Below are positions 1 to 8,087 of a stretch of DNA of 64,000 bases, one piece after another. Both the position numbers and the translations under genes were made by a program. Within the stretch, counting starts at the first letter, position 1. Each line of letters opens with the position of its first letter. The DNA is from Bin87 sp965222895 (GTDB taxonomy: Bacteria > Chloroflexota > Dehalococcoidia > Lucifugimonadales > UBA3495), in assembly GCA_965222895.1 (NCBI GenBank), contig CBDCVB010000002.1:682001-746000 (forward strand), written 5' to 3'. The notes beneath the pieces are model-generated. The model was not told the origin of the DNA. It made no database searches and worked only from the letters and a program-made list of their open reading frames with translations.

Positions 1-7
1 AGGAGTT

Positions 8-370
8 ATGAAAATTGTAAAGATGTCAGCGGTGCCCCGTACTGAAGGCACTGCGCCCTTGTTCACCGGCCCGGTTGGTCGACAGGCCATACTCGATCCC
101 GACGACAGCAACAACTTTAATTTCGGCATCGTGCATTTCGGCGCCGGTATACGGAACAAGTTCCACAAGCACAGCGGTGACCAGATTCTCATTGTTACCG
201 AGGGCACCGGCACCGTGGCAACCCGTGACGAGTCCGTGGTGGTAAACGAGGGCGATGTTGCCATCATCCCCGCCGGGGAAGACCACTGGCACGGCGCTCC
301 CGACGCCACGGCCATGTCCCACATCACCATCACGGTGAAGGGCAGCCAGACGGAGCAAACCGAAGCCTGA
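8..370 (+). CDS. Small cupin-domain protein
   Basis: A 120-residue single-domain cupin. The beta-barrel motifs are visible: G-x5-H-x-H near residues 50-55 (FHKHSGDQ) and the second motif P-A-G-E-D-H-W-H near residues 88-95, which supply the usual metal-binding histidines. The start is an ATG preceded by AGGAG at bases 1-5, so the gene is complete although it lies at the window edge. Small cupins of this kind are often dioxygenases, isomerases or quercetinase-like metal enzymes, and the sequence does not say which. A strong hairpin terminator follows. Its upstream neighbours lie outside the window. Confidence 0.85.
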   Translation: MKIVKMSAVPRTEGTAPLFTGPVGRQAILDPDDSNNFNFGIVHFGAGIRNKFHKHSGDQILIVTEGTGTVATRDESVVVNEGDVAIIPAGEDHWHGAPDATAMSHITITVKGSQTEQTEA

Positions 371-397
371 TACCGCGCCAGGCAACCCGCACCACCG

Positions 398-428
398 CAG
401 GGGCGAATATTTATTCGCCCCTGTATTT
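398..428. terminator. Bidirectional intrinsic terminator between cupin and MFS genes
   Basis: A perfect 12-bp inverted repeat (CAGGGGCGAATA / TATTCGCCCCTG) with a 2-base loop is followed on the plus strand by TATTTTT. It lies between two convergent genes (cupin on plus, MFS on minus) and could end transcription from both sides. Confidence 0.8.
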
Positions 429-449
429 TTCCCTGGGGACAACGGGATG

Positions 450-1955
450 TCAGTGGCGATGGCCGTGTTCGGCGTGCCCCTCGTGGTGTCCGTGGTCGCC
501 ATGCCCGGCGTGGTCATTATGCTCGGCGTGGTCATCGTGGTGGCCGTGGCCGTGGTCATCGTGGTGGCCGCCATCATGGTCGTCGTGTGCCACCGGACTT
601 GGGCGAGGCAGGCGCACTACGGCGAGGACGGCGGCGGCGGCCAGATAGAGTACGGCAGTGTAGTAGAACAGGTTTTCCGGATCGATCTCGTACAGCCAGG
701 TAGCGATGAGGGGTGACAGAGCGCTGAGGATAAACCTTGAAGTGGACAGCAAGCCCAGGGTAGTGGCGGCGGTTCCTTCGCGCACGATGTCCATTGCGGC
801 AGCGGTCAGGATGGGTTGGTCGCTGTAAAGGAATATGCCCAGGGCGGCCAGCAGTCCGGTCATTACGGCCAGGTTTTGTCCAAAAGGCGCCATCAGCAGA
901 GTTACGGCGGCGAGGAAGAGCATTCCGGGAATCAATACGATTTTGCGTCCCAGCCGGTCGGAGAGATAGCCCATTACCGGGCTGGCGAAAATGCCGACGA
1001 AGACCAGCAGGCCGATTAGCGAACCGCGGATAAACACTCCTTCCATCAGCCCGCTGCCGCTGTCGGGCTTCAAGTTCAGCACGTCCGCCAGATAAAAGGG
1101 CAGCACGGTGATGAAACCGATATAGGCCATGCCGCGCAGGCCGGCGACCACGGTTATGCCCCAGACGCGAGGGTTGCGGACGAGCAGTCTCGTTTCATTC
1201 AACTGCATCTGCATCGTGTTGACGACGCGCTCTTCGACGGCAGCCTGGGCACGCTGCCCAATGTCGCGGAAAGCCCAGAACACCAGAAAGGCGAGGAAAA
1301 TTGGCACTGCGGCATAAACGGTGATGATGGTCTGCCAGGTGAAGGTAATCAGGAGGAGTCCGGTCAGCACCGGCCCCAGCACGTCGCCGACGTTGCCGCC
1401 CACGCCGTGGAAGGACAGCACCGACGCCCGGCGATGGGCGAAGTGGGAGGACAACGCCGCCATTGCCGGCAGGTGCCAGACCGATGCTGCCACCGCCACT
1501 ATCGCCATACCGATTAGCAGTAATGCGTAACCGAGGGGGTTTAGCGCGGCCGAGGTTTCGGTAGATGCGCCGGTCTGGGAGGCAACGAGCCAGGCGCTGC
1601 CCGGCAACTGCCAACCGGCGGCAGTCATCAGCAGCCACCCGACGCCAAACAGCGCCATGCAAACCGCCATGACCCAGCCCCAATAGCGGCGCAGGACGTC
1701 GGTCAGGACGCCGCCGGGCAGGGCTACGACTCCGGAGGCAATCTCACGGGTGGTCTGGATGCTGCCGGCAGCGATGGTGCTGCCGCCCAGCAGGAGGTCG
1801 CGCACTTCGGGCAGCACGACGATGAAGCTTTGTGCGATCCAGTGAAAAACACCATGACCGCTGGTGAGCCCGCCGATTATGAAGGCGGCCCCCCGCCGGA
1901 ACCCGGTGCGACCCTCGGCGACCGAAGGCATTTCATGATGGTGTGCGTGAGCCAT
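450..1955 (-). CDS. MFS transporter with histidine-rich tail, last gene of metal operon
   Basis: A 501-residue major facilitator superfamily permease with about 12 hydrophobic segments and the loop motif GYLSDRLGRK near residue 330. The N-terminus (MAHAHHHE) is His-rich, and the last ~45 residues are made of HDDHGHGHH-like runs with about 19 histidines, which suggests binding of zinc or another transition metal. The ATG at 1955 is chosen because AGGAG stands just upstream; longer in-frame starts would run into the permease gene. It is the final gene of the fur-binding protein-ATPase-permease operon, 29 bases after the permease. Substrate and direction of transport are unknown; a role in metal homeostasis is inferred from tail and operon. 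Confidence 0.8.
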   Translation of the reverse strand: MAHAHHHEMPSVAEGRTGFRRGAAFIIGGLTSGHGVFHWIAQSFIVVLPEVRDLLLGGSTIAAGSIQTTREIASGVVALPGGVLTDVLRRYWGWVMAVCMALFGVGWLLMTAAGWQLPGSAWLVASQTGASTETSAALNPLGYALLLIGMAIVAVAASVWHLPAMAALSSHFAHRRASVLSFHGVGGNVGDVLGPVLTGLLLITFTWQTIITVYAAVPIFLAFLVFWAFRDIGQRAQAAVEERVVNTMQMQLNETRLLVRNPRVWGITVVAGLRGMAYIGFITVLPFYLADVLNLKPDSGSGLMEGVFIRGSLIGLLVFVGIFASPVMGYLSDRLGRKIVLIPGMLFLAAVTLLMAPFGQNLAVMTGLLAALGIFLYSDQPILTAAAMDIVREGTAATTLGLLSTSRFILSALSPLIATWLYEIDPENLFYYTAVLYLAAAAVLAVVRLPRPSPVAHDDHDGGHHDDHGHGHHDDHAEHNDHAGHGDHGHHEGHAEHGHRH

Positions 1956-1984
1956 AAAGAACTCCTGTGGCCGTTGGATGGAGG

Positions 1985-2863
1985 TTATTCGAGAGCGCTG
2001 CCCGAACCCTGGGGCAACCGCGACAGGCTTCCCTCCCGAGTCGGCGCCCGATTGATGTGGATGCGAATTTTCGCCCATGCCATCGCCAGGACGAACAAGG
2101 CCGCGGACAGCAGGACCACACTGGCCCCGGATGACACGTCGATGAAGTAGCTGATGTAGATGCCTGCCGCGCCGCAGAATACACCAATTCCCGTCGATGC
2201 CAGGGCCATTTTGCGAAAACTGTTGGTGAGCAGGCGGGCTACAATTGGCGGTATGACGATGGCGGCGGCAATCATGGTTACGCCCAGAACCTGCATGGAA
2301 ACGACAATTGTTCCCGCCAGCAACAGTGAGAATAAAGTGTCAACCCATCCGGTAGGGACACCGTAGAACTGGGCGACCTCGGGATCGAAAGTTGCGAAAA
2401 GGAAGAGTTTGTAGGCGAGAAAAAAGACCGCAACGACGATGCCGGAAACGACCCCGATGGCGATGATTTCGCCGGTGTCGACGGCCAGCACGCTGCCCCA
2501 AAGGGAGGCTTCGAAGTCGCGGGTGAAGCTCTGATTGCGGCTGATAATCGCAATGCCCAGAGCAAAGCTGGCGGTGGTGATGATGCCGATGGCGGCGTCG
2601 GAGCCAATGGGATTTTTGCGGGTGGTCCACGTAATCAGCAATGCCGACAGGAAACCCCAGACGGTTGCGCCGACAAAGAAGTTTATGGACATTACCCAGC
2701 TTACCACCGCCCCGCCGAAAATGGCGTGAGACAGGCCGTGTCCGATGTAGGACATTCCGCGCAACACGATGTATATGCCCATCAGGCCGCACAGGCCACC
2801 CACCAGGCTGGCGGCAATAATCGCCTTGACGAAGAAGCCGAATTCAAACGGTTCGAGCAGCAA
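1985..2863 (-). CDS. Metal ABC transporter, membrane permease (ZnuB/MntB family)
   Basis: A 292-residue integral membrane protein of the ABC-3 family that imports Zn2+ or Mn2+. About eight hydrophobic helices are visible, with the family signature RGMSYIGHGLSHAIFGG near residues 36-52. The start is a TTG placed immediately after the TGA of the ATPase gene, with GGGGGA eight bases upstream, so translation is probably coupled. Length is normal for the family (260-300). The C-terminal ~25 residues are charged and cytoplasmic. Zinc is favoured over manganese because of the His-rich partners and the Fur-family regulator, but the sequence does not settle it. Confidence 0.88.
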   Translation of the reverse strand: MLLEPFEFGFFVKAIIAASLVGGLCGLMGIYIVLRGMSYIGHGLSHAIFGGAVVSWVMSINFFVGATVWGFLSALLITWTTRKNPIGSDAAIGIITTASFALGIAIISRNQSFTRDFEASLWGSVLAVDTGEIIAIGVVSGIVVAVFFLAYKLFLFATFDPEVAQFYGVPTGWVDTLFSLLLAGTIVVSMQVLGVTMIAAAIVIPPIVARLLTNSFRKMALASTGIGVFCGAAGIYISYFIDVSSGASVVLLSAALFVLAMAWAKIRIHINRAPTREGSLSRLPQGSGSALE

Positions 2864-3817
2864 TCAGGAATCCCCCGCGGCGGCAACACCTTCGCTATGG
2901 TGGTGGTGTGTTGGCACGTGGTCAGGTGTGGGATGGGTGTGTGCCTCGGTGTCGTCGTGGCTGTCGTCGGGCACCGTGGCCAGGGGTTCGCCGCCGTTTT
3001 CGTCAATCCAGAAGTGAGCACTCTCGGCGACCAGCGTCATGCCATGGTATTGGATTACCGGCATCTGAGCGCCGTAAACTTCTTGCAGAATGTGTGGAGT
3101 AATAACCCGATGGGGCGGCCCGTCAGCCACAATCTCTCCGTTCAGGCAGATAATCCTGGGCAAATGCACCGCGACGGCGTTTATCTCGTGCGTGGTCAGG
3201 ATGATGGTCACGCCGGCGTGGTTGAGGTCGTGCAGCAGGTGCATCACGTCGTCGCGGGTTTTGACATCCACGCCTGAAGTGGGTTCGTCCAGCAGCAGCA
3301 ATTCAGGGTTGCTCACCAACGCCCGCGCCAGAAATACCCGTTGCTGCTGGCCGCCGGATAACTGGCGGATATGCCGTTTCGCCAAGTCGGCGATGCCCAG
3401 GCGTTCCATCATGTCCAGGGCCAGTTCCCGTTCACGCCGGCGATACCAGGGGAACCAGGCGTTGACCATGGTGCGGCCCATCATGACAGTTTCTTCCACC
3501 GTTACCGGAAAGTTCCAGTCGATAGTTTCCAGCTGCGGGACATAGCCGGCTCGATTGCGCCGGCCGCTGGGTTTATCGTACACGCGAACCGTGCCGGACA
3601 TGACGCTGGCTGCGCCAAGCACCGTGCGGAGCAGGGTGGTTTTGCCGGATCCGCTGGGCCCAAGCAAACCCAGGAAATCGCCAGGCATCACGCGCAGGTC
3701 GATGTCTCTCAACACCGGGTTGCCGTTGTAACCGGCGGTTACATTTTGCAATTCGACGATGGGTCGCGCGTCCGGGTCGGGCCGGTGCAGATGTTCTAGC
3801 TCAGGTGGGTGCAGCAT
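2864..3817 (-). CDS. Metal ABC transporter, ATP-binding subunit with His-rich C-terminus
   Basis: A 317-residue ABC ATPase energising the adjacent permease. Visible motifs are Walker A GPSGSGKTT (near residue 54), the signature LSGGQQQR (near 154), Walker B LLLLDEPTSG (near 174) and the H-loop TTHE. The protein is about 60 residues longer than typical ZnuC/MntA ATPases. The extra C-terminal stretch contains HTHPTPDHVPTHHHH, a possible metal-storing or sensing tail. It starts 6 bases after the stop of the binding-protein gene and abuts the permease gene, so all belong to one transcript. Confidence 0.9.
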   Translation of the reverse strand: MLHPPELEHLHRPDPDARPIVELQNVTAGYNGNPVLRDIDLRVMPGDFLGLLGPSGSGKTTLLRTVLGAASVMSGTVRVYDKPSGRRNRAGYVPQLETIDWNFPVTVEETVMMGRTMVNAWFPWYRRRERELALDMMERLGIADLAKRHIRQLSGGQQQRVFLARALVSNPELLLLDEPTSGVDVKTRDDVMHLLHDLNHAGVTIILTTHEINAVAVHLPRIICLNGEIVADGPPHRVITPHILQEVYGAQMPVIQYHGMTLVAESAHFWIDENGGEPLATVPDDSHDDTEAHTHPTPDHVPTHHHHSEGVAAAGDS

Positions 3818-3823
3818 AGGCGG

Positions 3824-4903
3824 TTACTGAGGGTAAATCGCGGGGGACTCGCCAATGAATACCGGGCCGGTGTCGATGTCCTGCAAAGCCGTCGGATCAC
3901 CGCCTAGCGAGCTAATCATTATTTCCAGATTGGTTACTTCCAGCCCGATATAGGTGTGGCGAGGGTCTCCGGGCGAGCCTGGCAGGTCGTCATCGCTAAG
4001 CCCGTCAACGTAGAGCGCGCCGGATTCCGATGCGATGGTTCGCATTACGTCGCTGGGAAACACGTTAGAGCCGAAAACGGCTGGGATGCTTTCCGCTCTA
4101 ATCTGCTCGATGAGGGCCCCAACTTCGCGCGCTGATGGCTCGGAGAAATCGGACGGCTGAACCGCACCGATTACCGTCATACCGTACCGTTGCGCAAAAT
4201 AGGCCCAGGAGTCATGGTAGGTCAACAACTTGCGGTTCTCCGGTGGCACCGTGGCCACGGCCGCTATGATGGCTGCGTCCAACGCCGCGATTCGGGCGTC
4301 GAAAGCGTCATAGTTGGCGGCGTAATAATCGGCGTTGTCCGGGTCATGTTCGGCCAACTTGTCCCGCACGATTTGGGCGTAGCGCAACGCCAGAATGGGG
4401 TCGGGCCAAAGATGCGGGTTGGGGTGGCCCCCTTCTCGTGGGAAGGAAAAATCGAACTGCCACCGGTCTGGCGCGATGGCCTGTTCGCCGAGGCTGACGA
4501 TTTCGGATCCGGCTTTCAGGTTGGCGCTCGCCATTTCAAGTGTGGGTTCCTCCAGGAATAGACCGTTGAGGAAAACCAGGTCGGCATTGGAGAGTATAGA
4601 GGCCACGGACGGCGCGGGTTCGAAGGAGTGGGAGTTTACGCCTTCCGGCACTATGCCCCGTAACCGGATGCGCGTGCCGCCGATATTTTCTACGATGCTG
4701 GTAATTGGAGACACTGTTGCTACCACTTCCAGAGTATCGGTGGCTAGGGCCGTTGCGTTGGTGCTGGCGGGAGCGGCAGGTTCGGCGCAGGCGGTTCCCA
4801 GGATCAATATCATGGCAGTTGGCAGGCTGATTGCCGCCGCGAGCCGGGCAAGGCGGTTGCAGAAGATGTCAGGCAGAACTATTGCTGGGGAACGCCGGCG
4901 CAT
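3824..4903 (-). CDS. Metal ABC transporter substrate-binding lipoprotein (ZnuA-like)
   Basis: A 359-residue cluster A-I binding protein that captures Zn2+/Mn2+ outside the membrane. The N-terminus carries a basic-hydrophobic export signal ending in ILGTAC, so it may be lipidated, although the lipobox is imperfect. Expected metal ligands are seen: His in VNSHSFEPAPS, His in NPHLWPDP, His in TYHDSWAYF, and the acidic ligand region near SESGALYVDGL. The central His-rich loop of ZnuA is short. The ATG at 4903 is preceded by GGAGG and overlaps the end of the Fur gene by 25 bases; the longer reading frame would invade that gene. Confidence 0.88.
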   Translation of the reverse strand: MRRRSPAIVLPDIFCNRLARLAAAISLPTAMILILGTACAEPAAPASTNATALATDTLEVVATVSPITSIVENIGGTRIRLRGIVPEGVNSHSFEPAPSVASILSNADLVFLNGLFLEEPTLEMASANLKAGSEIVSLGEQAIAPDRWQFDFSFPREGGHPNPHLWPDPILALRYAQIVRDKLAEHDPDNADYYAANYDAFDARIAALDAAIIAAVATVPPENRKLLTYHDSWAYFAQRYGMTVIGAVQPSDFSEPSAREVGALIEQIRAESIPAVFGSNVFPSDVMRTIASESGALYVDGLSDDDLPGSPGDPRHTYIGLEVTNLEIMISSLGGDPTALQDIDTGPVFIGESPAIYPQ

Positions 4904-5313
4904 TTGTCGCAGGTGCCTCCTATCGTGAAATTCTCCAAATCCGGGGTGAAACCGAATTCCAGTTGCAATCGTTGGCTGAGCTCGTCCAGATAGGCGGGGC
5001 TGAGCGTTTGCACCGCATCGCAATGCGAGCAAACCATGTGGTGGTGACGGTTGAGCTGGTCGGTAAGCTCGAAGTGCAGCTTGTTGCCGATGACCACCTC
5101 GGTTACGACACCAACCCGCTTCAACAATTGCAACGTGCGGTAAACGGTGGCCAGGTCAACATAGGGGTGCTGCATCTTGACCCGGTTCCACACCTCGTCG
5201 GCGCCGACGTGGCCGGAGCGACCGGCCACGATGTCCAGCACAGAGAGGCGCTGGGGAGTCATGCGGTAACCCTGGGTGCGCAAACGGTCAATTGCCGAAT
5301 CGTGGCCAGACAT
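4879..5313 (-). CDS. Fur-family metal regulator (probably Zur)
   Basis: A 144-residue Fur/Zur/PerR-type repressor. The N-terminal winged helix (YRMTPQRLSVLDIV) is followed by the dimerisation/metal domain with HHHMVCSHC near residues 91-99 and a second CxxC (CDKC) near the C-terminus, the usual structural zinc site. It is the first gene of the leftward operon encoding an ABC metal importer, so it most likely represses that operon when metal is plentiful. A palindrome inside its promoter supports autoregulation. Zur is preferred to Fur or Mur from the cargo genes, but specificity cannot be proved from sequence. Confidence 0.88.
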   Translation of the reverse strand: MSGHDSAIDRLRTQGYRMTPQRLSVLDIVAGRSGHVGADEVWNRVKMQHPYVDLATVYRTLQLLKRVGVVTEVVIGNKLHFELTDQLNRHHHMVCSHCDAVQTLSPAYLDELSQRLQLEFGFTPDLENFTIGGTCDKCAGVPQQ

Positions 5314-5351
5314 GGTTTACCTGCCATTGTTGCAATAATTTGCGGTAGCCA

Positions 5352-5379
5352 ATCATAGCATAACAACAATCGTTGTCAA
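5352..5379 (-). promoter_or_regulatory. Promoter of fur/metal-uptake operon with overlapping palindrome
   Basis: On the minus strand a consensus -35 TTGACA (5374-5379) is separated by 16 bases from TATGAT (5352-5357). The palindrome ACAACGATTGTTGT (5363-5376) fills the spacer and overlaps the -35 box, a good position for a repressor such as the downstream Fur-family protein. The regulator assignment is inference. Confidence 0.7.
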
Positions 5380-5397
5380 TCATAGACGGCAACTCGA

Positions 5398-5555
5398 GCG
5401 TACCCACTTTGTCAAACAACCGCCCTACTGTCATTGCGAGGAGCGCAGCGACGTGGCAATCTCGTCGCCGTAGCAACGGCGGTTCGCCGACGTGTGTTCA
5501 ACCTCATCGAGATTGCCACGTCGCTATGCTCCTCGCAATGACAAAGTGGGTACGC
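5398..5555. repeat. Palindromic dispersed repeat, copy A (MITE-like)
   Basis: A 158-bp element with exact 16-bp terminal inverted repeats (GCGTACCCACTTTGTC at 5398-5413, its complement at 5540-5555). Inside is a second inverted repeat built on TCATTGCGAGGAGC and GTGGCAATCTCG. It has no coding capacity. Related copies are at 14185-14270, 20881-20908 (half) and 30856-32519 (interrupted by an insertion sequence). The 420-bp gap in which it lies otherwise holds only the fur promoter and the upstream region of the next gene. Confidence 0.85.
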
Positions 5556-5678
5556 GTGGTGAGTCGATGACAATGTTCGTCCTCGCGAAAGCCCGTTTTC
5601 ATAGGGGTTTCATTCAAGGCGGGGTGAGCGGATTGACCAGGCAGGTGACGTTTCCGCAATGTTCCTTGACAGCGGAGG

Positions 5679-5687
5679 TGCTAAAAT
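5679..5687 (+). promoter_or_regulatory. Candidate extended -10 promoter for the HAS-barrel/herA pair
   Basis: TGCTAAAAT matches the extended -10 pattern TGnTAnAAT, about 45 bases upstream of the start codon. No good -35 box stands at the correct distance. Weak evidence, offered because it is the best match between the repeat and the gene. Confidence 0.3.
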
Positions 5688-5733
5688 CGGGGCAACCGAG
5701 GGAATCAGGATATTCGGGGTTGCCGTGACTAGC

Positions 5734-6318
5734 ATGGAAACGCGACGCCGCGTCGGCGAAGTGATCGTATCCCACACGGAACGGGTGGAAGTGCAATGTT
5801 ACGAATTGCACTCGCCGCCTCCGTTGGGGTCGTTGCTACGGATTGGGTCTCCGGCTGTTTATGCGGTGGTGCGGGACATTTGGCATGAGCCGCTTGACCC
5901 CAGCCGTCCCCTGGCGGCCCGGGGCGCTGACCTGGAAACGGAAGAGGAGATTTACGCCCAGAATCCGCAGTTGCGGGCGGTTCTGACCACCCGCTTCACG
6001 GCCACCGTTACCGGCTACGTTGACGGGCTGGACATCAGGCAGGGATTGCCGTCAGTGCCGCCAAACCTACACTCGTTTGTTTTCCGGTGCGAAGATGTCG
6101 AGGTGGCGTCTTTTGTTCGTCAATTGCAGTTTTTGCGATTGCTGATTGCGGATGGTTCTCTCACGGCGGATTTGGCGATGGCAGCTTTTTTGCAGCGTTC
6201 GTCGGAAACGGTTGCCGACCAACGCGGGTTCCTGATTCGGGCCGGGCGTGTGCTGGCAACCGAACTGGCCGGGGAATCTCAGCGCCTTTACACCATGCTG
6301 CGGGAGATCGCCGTATGA
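5734..6318 (+). CDS. HAS-barrel-like protein coupled to HerA ATPase
   Basis: A 194-residue protein not firmly assigned to a named family. Its N-terminal ~70 residues (RRRVGEVIVSHTERVEVQ... PPLGSLLRI) resemble the HAS barrel found at the front of HerA/FtsK-like DNA translocases. The remainder is mostly helical with no catalytic motif visible. Its TGA overlaps the ATG of the HerA-type gene (ATGA), so the two are translationally coupled and probably work as a complex. Start choice is uncertain: GTG at 5725 and ATG at 5734 are both possible, and no strong ribosome site separates them. A role as adaptor or regulatory subunit for the ATPase is inferred. Confidence 0.6.
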   Translation: METRRRVGEVIVSHTERVEVQCYELHSPPPLGSLLRIGSPAVYAVVRDIWHEPLDPSRPLAARGADLETEEEIYAQNPQLRAVLTTRFTATVTGYVDGLDIRQGLPSVPPNLHSFVFRCEDVEVASFVRQLQFLRLLIADGSLTADLAMAAFLQRSSETVADQRGFLIRAGRVLATELAGESQRLYTMLREIAV

Positions 6319-8024
6319 CCAATAACAACGGCAACGGCAACGGGCCTGAACGGTTCGCTCACGGAGCGGAGGCACCAGGTCGTCAGATCGGCGTGGTGGT
6401 TGGCGGGCAGCTGTCGCGCGGTTTGCAGGTCAGGCTGGATGGTGCGGGCGGGGCATCTGTTGAGGATGTGCCGGTGGGTTCGTTCGTCACCGTTCAGGGG
6501 CGGCGCCAGCGGTTTTTTGGCGTGGTTACGGACATCGAACTGCGGACGGTAGACGACAGTTTGCGGCATTTCCCACCCACCGGGGGCGACGCGTTTCTGG
6601 CCGAGGTGGTGGGAGGTACGACGGCCTACGGAGTATTGTCGGTTATGCCGGGAATCGCCGTGCCGGATGGCAACGCCTATGGTATTCAACCGGAAACTTC
6701 AACCACGATACCGGAGCATTTCTCCCCGGTGTTCACGGCATCGCAGGCTGATATCGACGCTGTATTCAATGCTCCGCAGCATACGGCGCTGGCTTTGGGC
6801 GCTCCCCAGGCGATGGACGGCGCCACCGTCCGCCTGGACTTGAGCGCGCTGGCCAGCCGGTCGGTGGGTGTGTTCGGTGCATCAGGGTCGGGGAAAACGT
6901 TCCTGGCTCGTATGCTGTTGGCGGGACTGGTCAAACAGGGCGAAGTGGTGTCGCTCGTTTTTGATATGCAGAACGAGTATGGCTGGCAGGGCCAGGACAA
7001 CGACCGCGGCAGCCAGGTCAAGGGGTTGAAACAGCTGTTTCCCAGCCGGGTGGTTACGTTTACGCTTGACCAACAAAGCAGCCAACGGCGGGGGATTACC
7101 CCGGACGGGATCGTGCGCATTGGCTATAACGAAATCCAGCCGGCGGACATCGAAATGCTGCGAGAGTCGTTGGGCCTGTCGGCGGTAGCGGCGGCGGCGG
7201 CCTACAATCTGGAAAGGCATTTTGCCGGGCGCAGCTGGCTGGGTGAGTTTATCGTGTTGGGCGGCCCGGATATTCCGGCCCTGGCGGACGCAATCGGTGT
7301 CAATGCGGCGGCGCTGGCAGCCCTGCACCGGAGATTGAGCGCCTGGCAGCGGTTCCAGTTTCTGGACGATGCCGCCGGAGCAAACGCCGCCCGCAGCATC
7401 GTGGAACACCTGCAACGCGGGAATCACGTGGTGCTGGAATTCGGGCAGTACGGAAGGAACGAGGCAGCATACATACTGGTCAGCAACCTGCTGACTCGCC
7501 GCATTCACGAAGAATGGGTGCGGCGCAAGGAGCTGGCCGACGGCGGGCAGGGCGCCGATCCGCGTCCGCTGGTGATTTTCATTGAGGAAGCCCACAAATT
7601 CCTGACGCCGGAGGTCGCTTCGCAGACCATTTTTGGCACCATCGCCCGGGAACTTCGCAAGTACAATGTAACCCTGATGATTGTCGACCAGCGTCCCAGT
7701 GGCATCGACTCTGAGGTAATGAGTCAGCTGGGAACCCGGTTAACGTGTAGTCTCAACGACGACCGGGATATGTCGGCGGTCCTGATGGGGGCGCGGGATT
7801 CGAGCCAACTGCGGGACGTGCTGGCGCGCTTGAGCAGCAAACAGCAAGCGTTGGTGTTCGGGCACGCCGTTCCGATGCCGCTGGTGCTGCGGCCCCGGGA
7901 TTATGACGAGACGTTCTACCAGGAGATGGCGCTCTCCGCGGGGACTATGCCGGTGGGAATGCCAGTAGAGACGGAGCAGGAACGTATGCAACGGGAGATT
8001 GACGAGTTGTTCCCGCCAGAGTGA
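6315..8024 (+). CDS. herA: HerA-type hexameric DNA translocase/helicase
   Basis: A 569-residue member of the HerA/FtsK superfamily (DUF87). It has an N-terminal HAS-barrel (about residues 20-80), Walker A GASGSGKT at residues 188-195, Walker B VIFIEEAH near 419-426, and a late arginine-containing motif near MIVDQRPSGI. HerA pumps DNA and in archaea drives the NurA nuclease in end resection; bacterial homologues occur in repair and in phage defence with nuclease or SIR2 partners. No NurA-like or other nuclease gene is adjacent here, only the upstream HAS-barrel protein, whose stop codon it overlaps. The Asn/Gly-rich first ten residues are probably disordered. Confidence 0.8.
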   Translation: MTNNNGNGNGPERFAHGAEAPGRQIGVVVGGQLSRGLQVRLDGAGGASVEDVPVGSFVTVQGRRQRFFGVVTDIELRTVDDSLRHFPPTGGDAFLAEVVGGTTAYGVLSVMPGIAVPDGNAYGIQPETSTTIPEHFSPVFTASQADIDAVFNAPQHTALALGAPQAMDGATVRLDLSALASRSVGVFGASGSGKTFLARMLLAGLVKQGEVVSLVFDMQNEYGWQGQDNDRGSQVKGLKQLFPSRVVTFTLDQQSSQRRGITPDGIVRIGYNEIQPADIEMLRESLGLSAVAAAAAYNLERHFAGRSWLGEFIVLGGPDIPALADAIGVNAAALAALHRRLSAWQRFQFLDDAAGANAARSIVEHLQRGNHVVLEFGQYGRNEAAYILVSNLLTRRIHEEWVRRKELADGGQGADPRPLVIFIEEAHKFLTPEVASQTIFGTIARELRKYNVTLMIVDQRPSGIDSEVMSQLGTRLTCSLNDDRDMSAVLMGARDSSQLRDVLARLSSKQQALVFGHAVPMPLVLRPRDYDETFYQEMALSAGTMPVGMPVETEQERMQREIDELFPPE

Positions 8025-8087
8025 AGGTCGGATAAGTTGTTTTTGCATGGATGAACAGGATAAACGGGATTTATTGGGTGTTCTGTG

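Noticed and set aside
10..577. A 183-codon frame on the minus strand across cupin and terminator
   Set aside because: It runs through a strong hairpin and opposes a clear cupin with its own ribosome site.
447..716. Tandem-like GTGGTC runs resembling a repeat array
   Set aside because: They encode the His/Asp-rich tail of the MFS protein on the minus strand, so the repetition is explained by codon use. It is not CRISPR, as unit length and spacing vary.
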